64,000 nucleotides of DNA from Ariolimax columbianus. Its lineage: Eukaryota > Mollusca > Gastropoda > Stylommatophora > Arionidae. The DNA is taken from positions 40,255,246-40,319,245 of the forward strand of contig JAVGWX010000006.1 in the NCBI GenBank assembly GCA_036924085.1, written 5' to 3'. A model generated the notes under the pieces. That model was not told where the DNA came from. It was given only the letters and a program-made list of their open reading frames with translations, and did no database searches. The translations under genes and the position numbers were made by a program. Shown one piece after another: positions 54,900 to 64,000 of this stretch. Position 1 is the stretch's first letter. The number at the start of each line of letters is the position of its first letter.

Positions 54900-55790
54900 A
54901 TCTGCTGCAAAACAAGAACTACATGAATTTGTGAATCAAGTAAAACAAGAACTATGGGAATTGGTGAATCAAGTAAAACAACTACAGAAATTGGCAAATC
55001 AAGAACTACATGAACTGGTGAATCAAGTAAAACAAGAACTACAGGAATTGGTGAATCAAGTAAAACAAGAACTACAGGAATTGGTGAATCAAGTAAAACA
55101 AGAACTACAGGAATTGGTGAATCAAGTAAAACAAGAACTACAGGAATTGGTGAATCAAGTAAAACAAGAACTACAGGAATTGGTGAATCAAGTAAAACAA
55201 GAACTACAGGAATTCGAGAATCAAGTAAAACAATAACTACATAAATTTAGGAACCAAGCAAAACAACTACAGGAATTCGTGAATCAAGTAAAACAATAAC
55301 TACAGAAATTTAGGAACCAAGCAAAACAAGAACTACATAAATTGGTGAATGAAGTAAAACAACTACAGGAATTGGTGAATCAAGTAAAACTAGAACTACA
55401 GGAATTGGTGAATCAAGTAAAACAAAAACTACAAAAACTGGTAAATCAAGCAAAACAAGAACTACAGAAATTAGCGAATGAAGTAAAACAACTACAGGAA
55501 TTGGTGAATCAAGTAAAATAAGAACTACAGGAACTGGTGAATCAAGTAAAACAAGAACTACAGGAATTGGTGAAACAGGTAAATGAGTATAAGAATTGAA
55601 TCAAGTAAAACAATATACAGGAATTGGTGAAACAGGTAAAACAAGAACTACAAAAATTGGTGAAACTGGTAAAATAAGAACAACAGGAATTGGTGACTCA
55701 AGTAAAATAAGAACTACAGGAATTGGTGACTCAAGTAAAATAAGAACTACAGGAATTGGTGAATCAATTTTTTTTAAAAAGAAGCCAAGC
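54900..55790. repeat. 33-bp minisatellite, array 2, about 27 copies
   Basis: Unit as in array 1, with a homogeneous core (55020-55220) and diverged edges with shortened units. The ELQELVNQVKQ ORF is a by-product of the 33-bp period. Confidence 0.95.
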
Positions 55791-55961
55791 AAACATTAAG
55801 ATAATTATCTATAGAAAAACATAAATGATAAAACACTAGAAGAGACAAGAAGCTTCTCCTGTCTTGGAATACAGTAATAAAGGAAAGAAGAAGCGAAATA
55901 GTTATTAAGAACAGGGATTGGCAGGACCATTTTCACCAAAATGAGAAAAATACGGACATCT

Positions 55962-56554
55962 TCTTCTTCTTCTTCTGCGTACACAGTCAGACAGTAACCA
56001 TTATTTTCTCGAAAAAAGCGGCGGTCATCCTGAGACTCTCGCCACTACCATAGAGCTTGTCTTGCAGTTCCACTGGCAATGGCCACATCTGCTCTCTCTG
56101 ATCCTCGTATGTCGGGCAGTTCTGCAGCAGATGTTCAGTGGTCATTTTACCAGTACCGCACGGGCATTCGTCGGTACACCCTATCTTCAATTTGTTGAAG
56201 AGGTGGTACCTCAGTCTGTTGTGGCCAGTGCGAAGTCTGAAGACAACGACCTGCTCTCTTCGGTTCAACTGGTAATAGGCATCGTTTTTGGTGTAACCAG
56301 TATGTTCGGTTTCCCATTTGGACATGTACCTGGCTTTGATAAGCCGTTTTGACTCTTCGTACGTCATTCTGGTATCTATTTGTGGTAGCCTTGCACCTTC
56401 TTTTGCCAGTCTGTCTGCTTCCTCGTTGCCTTGGATGTTGCAGTGTGACGGAACCCACTGTACCACTACCCTTTTTGGTGCGGACTGTTGGCACAGTTTG
56501 CAGAGTGCTGCTCTTAAGTCATTAAGCTCAGTGTTTTTCTGGCTTTTTAGCGCT
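55962..56554 (-). mobile_element. LINE-A, 5'-truncated, with 12-bp duplication and open RNase H frame
   Basis: A perfect duplication ATACGGACATCT (55950-55961 and 56555-56566) bounds 593 bp. An open minus frame (to 55987) carries VVVQWVPSHCNIQGNEEADR (RNase H His and last Asp block), VVFRLRTGHNRLRYHL, and CTDECPCGTGKMTTEHLLQN with CPTYEDQ (Cys/His cluster). No disruption in the frame, so it is recent. Confidence 0.95.
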
Positions 56555-56639
56555 ATACGGACATCTAAATAAATAACACTCAAACTATATAAATGAGAGT
56601 GATCAAGTGTTATGCTCACTTGTCATTTTAGTATGGAGT

Positions 56640-57135
56640 AAAAATATGAAAGAAAAATAAATGGTTGGAGTGGATGGATGCCTTTGAAATTTGGATAAAT
56701 AGAAACAATGAGGTCAATCTGATGGAGAGAAAAAAGGAAGTATTTGAGAAATTAGGAGTCCAGATCACTGCTGAAGACGGATGTGTCGGACCGAAAGGTG
56801 CATATATAGCAGTCAAACTGTAAACTAGCGACACAACGCATTCCGTTCTCCGAACTTCAGCTTGCTATATGCAAAGCCCTGTTCAGGACTTGGTACCGGG
56901 AGATTGAGAACGAACGCAGAAGAAGAAAAAGAAGAGTCCAGAGAGAATTACTGAAAAATATATTGCTAAGAAAAAATTGGAAGAAAAGGTGGAGTGCAAA
57001 CTTGTGATAAGTGGATGGATAACATTAAGAGATACAAAGAAAATCCTGCCAGATTGCACAATCAAATCAAGCAAAGAAGGTCTCTGGAGAACAATTGCTG
57101 CTGAAATCTGATGTGGAAATGGCAAATTAAACAAC
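56640..57135 (+). mobile_element. LINE C-terminal fragment, split by SINE-1
   Basis: The plus strand shows NGWSGWMPLKFG-like and RWMDNIKRYK-like pieces, then a pattern like the end of RTE ORFs. It is weak and frameshifted, and split by the SINE-1 at 56765. Confidence 0.45.
56765..56933 (+). mobile_element. SINE-1, short form, with 9-bp duplication
   Basis: Duplication GAGTCCAGA (56756-56764 and 56934-56942). Body from CTGCTGAAGACGGATGTGTC to a (GAA)n-like tail. Confidence 0.9.
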
Positions 57136-57185
57136 TGAATATTTTAAAAACTCCAGTAACTATATATATTTGTTTCCAACATGTC

Positions 57186-59985
57186 GGACACAGACAGCAG
57201 AGGTAACGAAGTGGAAGATTGGGCGATAGACACAAATCTCTATCTAATCAATAGGCCGGAGGATAGCCCTAGCTTCTATTCTAGAACATGGCATACCACC
57301 TCTACTCCCGATTTGGCCTTCTCCACAGTGGACATTCACCATAAAATCGACCGCCAGGTGCTAAACCAATAAGCAGGTAGCGACCACAGGCCAATTAGGC
57401 TAGAAATTGATATGGAAGTAGGCCCACAGGAAACAAAACCGCTCCCACGTTGGAATTACAAACGAGCCGACTGCAACAGATCTGCAAGCCTGACAGACGG
57501 GCTGTGTGAAACCATCAACACACAGAACAACAAAATGAAGCCCATGGTGGAAAGCCTAAGCAAAGCAATAATGCAAGCCGCCACTGAAACCATCCCAAGA
57601 GGGGCAAGGAAAAATTATAAGCCCTATTGGAATGATGAGTTGCAGAAAGCGGAAGACGCAGTCACAAATGCTACCATCAAGCAGGGCAAAAACTTGCTCA
57701 CTGGAAAAAAAGCCGCAAACGCCTTTGTTGAACACTATACCAGAGCAAACCACATTGATGTCCCTGCAGACAGGCATACAGGTATTGTACCCCAGACATG
57801 GAAAGACGCAGTACTTGTACCAGTACCAAAAGAAAGGAAAAGACAAAACAGATCCAAATGGATACAGTCCTATCAGCCTACTGAGCTGTGTCGGCAAACT
57901 GATGGAACGTATGATAAACACCAGACTAATATGGCATCTGGAAGGAAAACACATACTAATTCCACAGCAAGCAGGCTTTAGACAGCACAGATCCACTGAG
58001 GATCAGGTCATCCTCATAGCCCAGAAAATAGAGGATGCCTACCAGGAGCAAAAACACACAGTAGCGGTTTGGGTGGACCTGGAAAAGGCATTTGACAAAG
58101 TCTGGAAAGAGGGACTTAGAGTCAAACTAAGAAGAAGTGATGTTTGTGGGAAAATGTACAAATGGATCAGTCACTACCTCAAAAACAGAACGGCCAGAGT
58201 TCAAGTACAAGTGCAGATGAGCAAAAAGGTGACACTTGAGCAGGGAGTACCCCAAGGGGGAGTACTGTCACCCACACTCTTCCTGGTGTATATAAATGAT
58301 ATAACAGAATATACCAAGAAGAGTCCATAGCTCAATGTTTGCAGACGATCTGGCTATGTGGACCTCTGAAAAGAATCTCACCATAGCAAGAAATCAGATG
58401 CAGCAGGCCCTAACGTCGCTGGAAGAGTGGGCGGACTCATGGCTGGTCAAAATAAACGAGGAAAAAACGACATGTACAATATTCTCGCTATCAAACAAAC
58501 CCCAAAACACCAAATTAAGTCTTAACGGCAAATACCTGCAGCCAAACGACAACCCAAACTACCTGGGAGTCTCATTTGATCGGCGCATGACATTGATAAG
58601 TCAGATCGAGAGAAACCGAATGAGAGCCAGAGAAAGAATGGCCATCATGAGGAAACTTGCTGGCACAAGCTGGGGAGCAGATGAAAGTATACTAAAGAAA
58701 CTGTACACTGGAAGAGTGAGACCAGTTCTCGAGTATGGCATTGCGGCATCGACAATAGCAGCAAAGGCGAACTTCGATAAAATTAGCAAAACTCCAAAAC
58801 CAAGCCATGAGAGTTATAACAGGAGGCATGAAGTCAACGCCAATTGTAGAACTTGAATTGATTACAAAACTGCAATCCATGACCGACAGAAGAGACTGCA
58901 GAGCCCAGCTGCAATCAGAGAAACTTAGAAGATTGACTGACCATCCAATGCACCAGAGACTAAACAATCTCGGAAATGGAAAACTAAAGCGGAGAAACTT
59001 TGCAGAAATAGCCAAAGCAAAGATGCACGAAGACCCCATGAACGCAATAACAACACCAAAGCACATCCCTACTGTACGAAAACTGCCAGACTGAAAAAGA
59101 AAGAAAAGATACTACGCTGAGCAATATAACGAAAAACTACCCAAGCATGGACTGGACCCATGCATACACCGACGGTTCTGTAACAAACACAACACAGAAC
59201 GGAGGGGCAGGAGCACTTCTGAACCTACCAAATGGCAAAAAAATAACACTGTCATTCGCTACTGGAAAATACACAAGCAATTTCAGAGCCCAGGCAGAGG
59301 CACTGAGGGCGGCAGTGGAAGAAATGGTGACAGGTAAAAGGAATGAAAGCCATATAGTCCTGCTTACAGATGCCCTGGCCGTAGTCACAGCACTAAAAAG
59401 CCAGAAAAATACTGAACTTAATGATTTAAGAGCAGTACTCTGTCAACTATGCCAGCAGTCCGCACCAAAAAGGGTAGTGGTACAGTGGGTTCCATCCCAC
59501 TGCAACATCCAAGGCAATGAGAAGGCAGACAGACTGGCAAAAGAAGGTGCAAAACTACCACAACCAGATACTAGTATGACATACAAAGAGTCAAAACGGC
59601 TTATTAGAGCTAGATACATGACCAAATGGGAAACCGAACACACTGGCTACACAAAAAACGATGCCTATTACCAGTTGAACAGAAGAGAGCAGGTCGTGGT
59701 CTTCAGACTTCGCACTGGCCACAATAGACTGAAAACCACCTATTCAACAAATTGAAGATAGGTGGCACTGACGAATGCCCGTGTGGTACCGGGAAAATGA
59801 CCGCTGAGCATTTGCTGCAAAACAGCCCGACATGCGAGGATCAGAGAGAGCAGATGTGGCTATCACCAGTGGCCACACTAGACAAGCTCTATGGCAGTGT
59901 CGACAGCCTCAGGATGACCGCTGCCTTTTTCGAAAAAATAATGGTTAATATCTGACTGCATACGATGAAGAAGTAGAAGAAGAAG
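57186..59985 (+). mobile_element. LINE-A, longest copy, endonuclease end through RNase H, with 13-bp duplication
   Basis: A perfect duplication TTTCCAACATGTC (57173-57185 and 59986-59998) bounds 2.8 kb. Order: end of the apurinic endonuclease (WHTTSTPDLAFSTVDI, then SDHRPIRLEI after one stop at 57370). RT follows (DPNGYSPISLLSCVGKLMER, VWVDLEKAFDKVW motif A, EQGVPQGGVLSPTLFLVYIN motif B, FADDLAMWT motif C). Then RNase H (WTHAYTDGSV, FRAQAEALRAAVEEM, LLTDALAVVTAL, SHCNIQGNEKADRLAKEG) and a Cys/His tail (CPCGTGKMTAEHLL). Frameshifts lie near 57835, 58328 and 58800, with a stop at 59092. The region joining endonuclease to RT (about 57690-57780) looks shortened. It fits an I-superfamily LINE. Confidence 0.93.
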
Positions 59986-59999
59986 TTTCCAACATGTCA

Positions 60000-60470
60000 G
60001 TAGTTTTTACTTCCGAAAAGGCTAAAAACTATCTCCTTCCTCTCTCTCTCATCGCTAAACTCAGGTCTGATGGTAGAATCTCTAAAGTGTACCTCAGAAT
60101 GTCAACATCTGACCAAGACCATGCCAAGTCACCTCAATATTTTTTTCACATTTTTTAAATCAAGGGAAGGAACACAAACTGTGACCCTCAATCAAGAAAA
60201 TATGAGAAATTGAATACCAAGAATAGATGGAAATGAAAATGTCAACATGTATGTCGTAGCTGCTGGAAATATAACTAAACATAAATGCGAACAATCAAAA
60301 ATATATGATGTTCATAAACCCTTTCAGATCAGAGGTTATTTTTACAATTACAGTGAACATTAATCGTTACCTAACAAATATGGAACAATCTGTTCTGCAG
60401 CTCTCAAGAATGATGATCTCTGCTAGAGATTAAAACGATTTGTGGCAAACTAAAATCAAAGAAAAGAGTA
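60000..60470. other. Unassigned sequence
   Basis: No domain or repeat recognised up to the RNase H fragment. Confidence 0.4.
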
Positions 60471-61285
60471 GTGCTACAGTGGATACCATCACACTCTGGC
60501 ATGCCAGGAAATGAGAGCGTTTAGTTTAGTAAAAAAATCAACGTCATTGCACATGGTTTAACCCCTAAGTGCTCTGTTCTTCTCCATATTTTTGGAGAAT
60601 CTGAGCTCAATGCATGAACTCCATAGCACCTGCGAGGATCCTGTAATAGATTGGGTAGATTTTTAACATAACTTTGAATTTATGCCCGGGCAACAACCGT
60701 TGAGCCTACTCTTTCCGATTTCCAACTGCAGAGTGATTTTTAACATGCGCTACAGTGAACAAGGGTGTTCGATCACTACTACCAAGAGATACAAGGAATT
60801 ACCAGAAAGCCCACCGGAAAAAATCAGTCACCACCGCTATTTGAACCCGCGACCGCCAGCACCAGAGGCTGACGTCTCACCTCGAGACCACCCAGTCCCA
60901 ATGAGAAAGTGGACAGGTTACCAAAGGAGGAAGCAACATGGGTACAAAAAGAACAAACCTTCCAAGAAAAGAAGACCCTTATCCAAAGCATTAAGGAAAG
61001 TCAACCAAACAAGAGACAACTATCACTACCTTGATCAAGTTGATCAAGCAGAGCAAGTGATCCTGTTATGCATGAGAATTGGACATACGATTTAATAACC
61101 ACTTACACAGGCTAACAATGGCTCCACTACTCATGTCTATATGCCGACATGCAGCACAGACAACCGAACATATCTTGCAAGACTGTTACATGCTTAGACA
61201 ATTGCATACTCAGCACTGGCCCACGAAGATGAATCCCAACACAAAACTGTTTGAAAGCCTTAATGAATTCTCCACCATTTCATCA
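60420..61285 (+). mobile_element. I-like LINE RNase H and C-terminus, split by SINE-2
   Basis: 60430-60520 reads KSKKRVVLQWIPSHSGMPGN (RNase H His block). 60905-61285 continues with a post-RNase H part, then HRLTMAPLLMSICRHAAQTT and EHILQDCYMLRQLHTQHWPT, the C-terminal cluster. Frameshift near 61080. Confidence 0.65.
60645..60905 (-). mobile_element. SINE-2 copy
   Basis: The reverse complement has a head GGGACTGGGTGGTCTCGAG and GCGGGTTCAAATAGCGG, then the SINE-2 body to GTTAAAAATCTACCC. The plus-strand ORF across it (60682-61095) is a chance fusion. Confidence 0.8.
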
Positions 61286-61299
61286 TGATGTAGTGTGTC

Positions 61300-62090
61300 C
61301 TTTGCAGAACGTCACTCTCATAACAGCCAATTGGTAAGACTCAATCTTTGATGTCCTCTTTAATGTCCTGCATCCATCTTCACCTCAGTATGCTCCTGCC
61401 TTGCAGCCAGGTACCATACCTGACATTATCAAGTTTTTTTTTACCACTGTGGCAATTGATGTGGCCAACTGTCGAAGACGGATGTGTCAGACCGAAAGGT
61501 GCAAATATCACAGTCAAGCTGTAAACTAGCGACACAACGCATTCCGTTCTCCGGACTACATCCTGCTACTTGCGAAGTCCTGATCAGGCCTTGGTAGGCG
61601 GAGATTGAGAACGAACGCAGAAGAAGAAGAAGATGTGGCCAAAGTATTTTAGTTTTCTTGACACAATATTGTTTACTAGCCAATTTTTGGGGTTCTATAT
61701 TCAGCTTCTTTAGGAAGGATTTTAGGTTTCTTTTTCTCTTGTTATCTATGGTATTTTGAGCTCTTTCCTGTAGAATTTTAGCTCAAAGGATTTGTTCTTC
61801 TTTCTTAGTGTTTGTGTGGCTATCCTAGTCTTGCACCTGTATGTTGCCACTGGGAAGATGCAAGTTCTCATGATATTTATTTTTTGTCATTTTGTTAGTG
61901 ATTTTAGTAAACCTCTGCAATGGCATGACCATTCTTCTTCTTGATTCCTTTTGGGCAATCTCCATTGCTGCTTATAATCCAGTGTGTTAGTTGAAATTGT
62001 ACTATCTGCACTTTTCGATATTTCAGATGCTGAGAATGTACTCCCTCGTGCCTTTGCTATGTCCAACTCCTGCCTGTGTTTCATGTACTC
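61300..62090 (-). mobile_element. RTE-like LINE, RT C-terminal part, split by SINE-1
   Basis: Minus-strand pieces in order: IMRTCIFPVATYRCKTRIAT, FYRKELKIP-like codons, NIEPKNWLVNNIVSRKLKYF, then after the SINE-1 VRYGTWLQGRSILR. This is the conserved end of an RTE-type RT. Stops present. Confidence 0.7.
61469..61631 (+). mobile_element. SINE-1, short form, reference copy with 11-bp duplication
   Basis: A perfect duplication GATGTGGCCAA (61458-61468 and 61632-61642) bounds 163 bp. Body CTGTCGAAGACGGATGTGTC, GTGCAAATATCACAGTCAAG, CAACGCATTCCGTTCTCCGG and a (GAA)n tail. Confidence 0.95.
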
Positions 62091-62314
62091 TATACCAGAG
62101 CAGTCTATAGCCAGAGAACTTTCTGTGCAGATATATGTTTCTTAAACGGCGACCGAGAAGAAGAATAAGAACAAGAAGAAGAAGAAACTGTCTTGCAGGA
62201 AGCTAGGATCTTACGTACACAAGTCTGAACAAATGCAACTGAGAATGGGGATGGAGAGATCGTTCTGAGCCTAAAAATGTTAGCACAAAGACAGCTGTCA
62301 GTGACGACTGAAGA

Positions 62315-62500
62315 ATACTCAAGTAAATTCAGAGCTGAGGCAGAGGCCTTGAAAACTGCAGCAGGAACTCTAATGACAGATTAAAACACAGAGACAAATG
62401 GTACCCTTCACAGATGCACTGTCAGTGGTTGCGGCACTGGGATGCCAGAAAAATACATACCTAAAGGAACTAAGAGTGATACTCTATAAACAATATTATC
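62315..62500 (+). mobile_element. LINE-A-related RNase H fragment
   Basis: EYSSKFRAEAEALKTAAGTL, then FTDALSVVAAL in another frame. Diverged from LINE-A copies. 62091-62314 is unassigned. Confidence 0.7.
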
Positions 62501-62504
62501 GGTT

Positions 62505-62646
62505 CTTCTTCTTCTTCTTCTTTGTTCGTTCTCAATCTCCCACTACCAAACCCTGAAAGGACTTAAGTAGCAGAATGTAGTCCAGAGAACGGAATGCGTT
62601 GTGTCGTAGTTTACAGCTTGGCTGCGATATTTGCACCTTTCGGTCC
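62505..62646 (-). mobile_element. SINE-1, short form or 3' part
   Basis: Begins with TTC repeats (tail) and ends ATTTGCACCTTTCGGTCC, directly against the tail of the LINE-A that follows. The start of the element is lost at the junction. Confidence 0.8.
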
Positions 62647-64000
62647 TTCTTCGTCGTACGCTGTCAGACGTCAACCTGTATTTTTTCGACATAGAGCTTG
62701 TCTAGTGTTGCCACTGGTGATGGCCACATATGCTTTCTCTGATCCTCATATGTCGGGCAGTTTTGCAGCAAATGTTCAGCGGTCATTTTCCCGGTACCAC
62801 ACGGGCATGCTTTCTTCTGTTCAACTGGTAATAGGCATCGTTTTTTGTGTAACCAGTATGTTCTGTTTCCCATTTGGTCATGTATCTAGCTCTAATAAGC
62901 CTTTTTCACTCTTCGTAGGTCACACTAGGGTCTGGTTGTGGTAGTCTTGCACCTTCTTTTGCCAGTCTGTCTGCATCCTCGTTGCCTTGGATGTTACAGT
63001 GGGATGGAACCCACTGTACCACTACTCTTTTTGGTGCAGACTGCTGGATAGTTGACAGAGTACTGCTCTTAAATCATTAAGTTCAGTATTTTTCTGGCTT
63101 TTTAGTGCTGTGACTACAGTCAGGGCATCTGTAAACAGGACTATATGGCTTTAATTTCTTTTGCCTGTCACCATTTCTTCTACTGCAGCCCTCAGTGCCT
63201 CTGCCTCCGCTCTGAAATTGCTTGAGTATTTTCCAGTTGCCACTGACAGTGTTATTTTTCTACCATTTGGTAGGCTCAGGAATACCCCTGCCCCTCCGTT
63301 CTGTGTTGTGTTTGTTACAGAACCGTCGGTGAATGCATGGGTCCAGTCCATGCTTGGGTAGTTTTTCGTTATGTACCTCAGGGTTATGTCTCTTCTTTCG
63401 TTTTCAGTCTGGCTGTTCTTTTTTCCAATACCTGGTATATTTTCTACCACCTTTGGAAATATATGCTGCCTCCAGATAGGTTTGCGTACAGTAGAGAGGG
63501 GCTTTGGTGTTGTTAATGCACTCATAGGGTCTTCACTCATCTTAGCTTTGGCTATTTCTGCAAAGTTTCTCTGCATTAGTTTCCCATTTCCAAAATTATT
63601 TAGTCTCTGATGCATTGGATGGTCTGTCAGTCTTCTGAGTTTCTCTGCTTGCTGTTGGGCTCAGCAGTCTCTTCTGTCGGTCATGTATTGCAGATTTGTA
63701 ACCTTTTCAAGTTCTACAATTGGCGTTGACTTCATGCCTCCTGTTATAACTCTCATGGCTTGGTTTTGAAGTTTGCTAATTTTGTCAAAGTTCGCCTTTG
63801 CTGTTATTGTCCATGCCGCAATACCATACTAGAGAACTGGTCTCACTCTTCCAGTGTACAGTTTCTTTAGTATACTTTCGTCTGCTCCCCAGCTTGTGCC
63901 AGCAAGTTTCCTCATGATTGCCATTCTTTCTCTGGCTCTCATTCGGTTTCTCTCAATCTGACTTTTCCATGTCATGCGCCGGTCAAATGTAACTCCCAGG
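62647..64000 (-). mobile_element. LINE-A copy running off the right edge
   Basis: Minus strand, 3' end TTCTTCGTCGTACGCTGTCAG at 62647. Contents: Cys/His tail (shortened by small deletions near 62690 and 62815), RNase H (WTHAFTDGSVTNTTQNGGAG, FRAEAEALRAAVEEM), and the RT thumb region beyond 63615. The frame is open from 63615 to 63151. RT motifs lie past the window. Confidence 0.9.

Noticed and set aside
57181..57372. An ORF starting MSDTDSR as a real gene start
   Set aside because: The ATG lies in the target-site duplication TTTCCAACATGTC. The coding part is a truncated LINE-A endonuclease that only gained a start by insertion.
60682..61095. A 137-codon plus ORF
   Set aside because: It crosses a SINE-2 in antisense and then enters LINE C-terminal sequence, so it is a chance fusion.
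1..64000. A prokaryotic operon or defence system
   Set aside because: No long intact gene clusters or operon structure. Spliced exons, Pol III SINEs and non-LTR retrotransposons show an animal nuclear genome.

Overview
The window is animal genomic DNA, A+T-rich, and mostly interspersed and tandem repeats. It contains one recognisable host gene: a RUFY-family (RUN and FYVE domain-containing) gene on the minus strand. Ten coding exons were found by hand between 40043 and 1557. They join with GT-AG introns and conserved phases into a 418-codon open reading frame. It holds the N-terminus, the whole RUN domain and much of the coiled coil. The remaining coil and any FYVE finger would lie beyond the left edge. 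The long introns, the RUFY gene and the many LINEs, SINEs and mariners fit an invertebrate bilaterian. A lophotrochozoan such as a mollusc is plausible, but this is inference.

Repeat families are named here for convenience. LINE-A has endonuclease, RT and RNase H and a (GAA)n tail. LINE-B is a second RNase H type. LINE-C is CR1/Jockey-like with a (TTAAG)n tail. LINE-D is RTE-like with a (CTGAC/CTGAA)n tail. LINE-E is RTE-like and ends in codons reading LVDGLC. LINE-F is RTE/BovB-like with the motif RWRDDLSKILGPTW. LINE-G has a C-terminal C2H2 finger. LINE-H is one damaged RT. SINE-1 has a (GAA)n tail and comes in long and short forms. SINE-2, SINE-4 and SINE-5 have tRNA-like heads, and SINE-3 probably does. 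DNA transposons are mariner remnants, mariner-derived foldback elements and one hAT-like element.

Layout: 1-40 kb is the RUFY gene with introns full of nested elements. Clear stacks lie at 4.0-6.2 kb, 15.3-18.6 kb, 25.9-28.2 kb (a hAT-like element holding a LINE-D), 29.05-31.96 kb (a LINE-B cut by SINE-2 and LINE-C) and 35.1-35.95 kb. From 40.04 to 64 kb lies the 5' flank of the gene or non-coding 5' exons I cannot see. It holds long minisatellites, microsatellites, SINE-1 copies, a rearranged mariner foldback, an internally deleted LINE-D derivative, and two LINE-A copies (57.2-60.0 kb and 62.6-64.0 kb).

No operon, CRISPR array or prokaryotic system is present. The most interesting signals are: mariner foldback elements sharing one breakpoint; minisatellites that arose from LINE coding sequence; a long/short SINE that appears to use LINE-A machinery; several insertions with perfect target-site duplications that let their order be read; and a 21-nt poly-T tract in the splice acceptor of RUFY exon 6.
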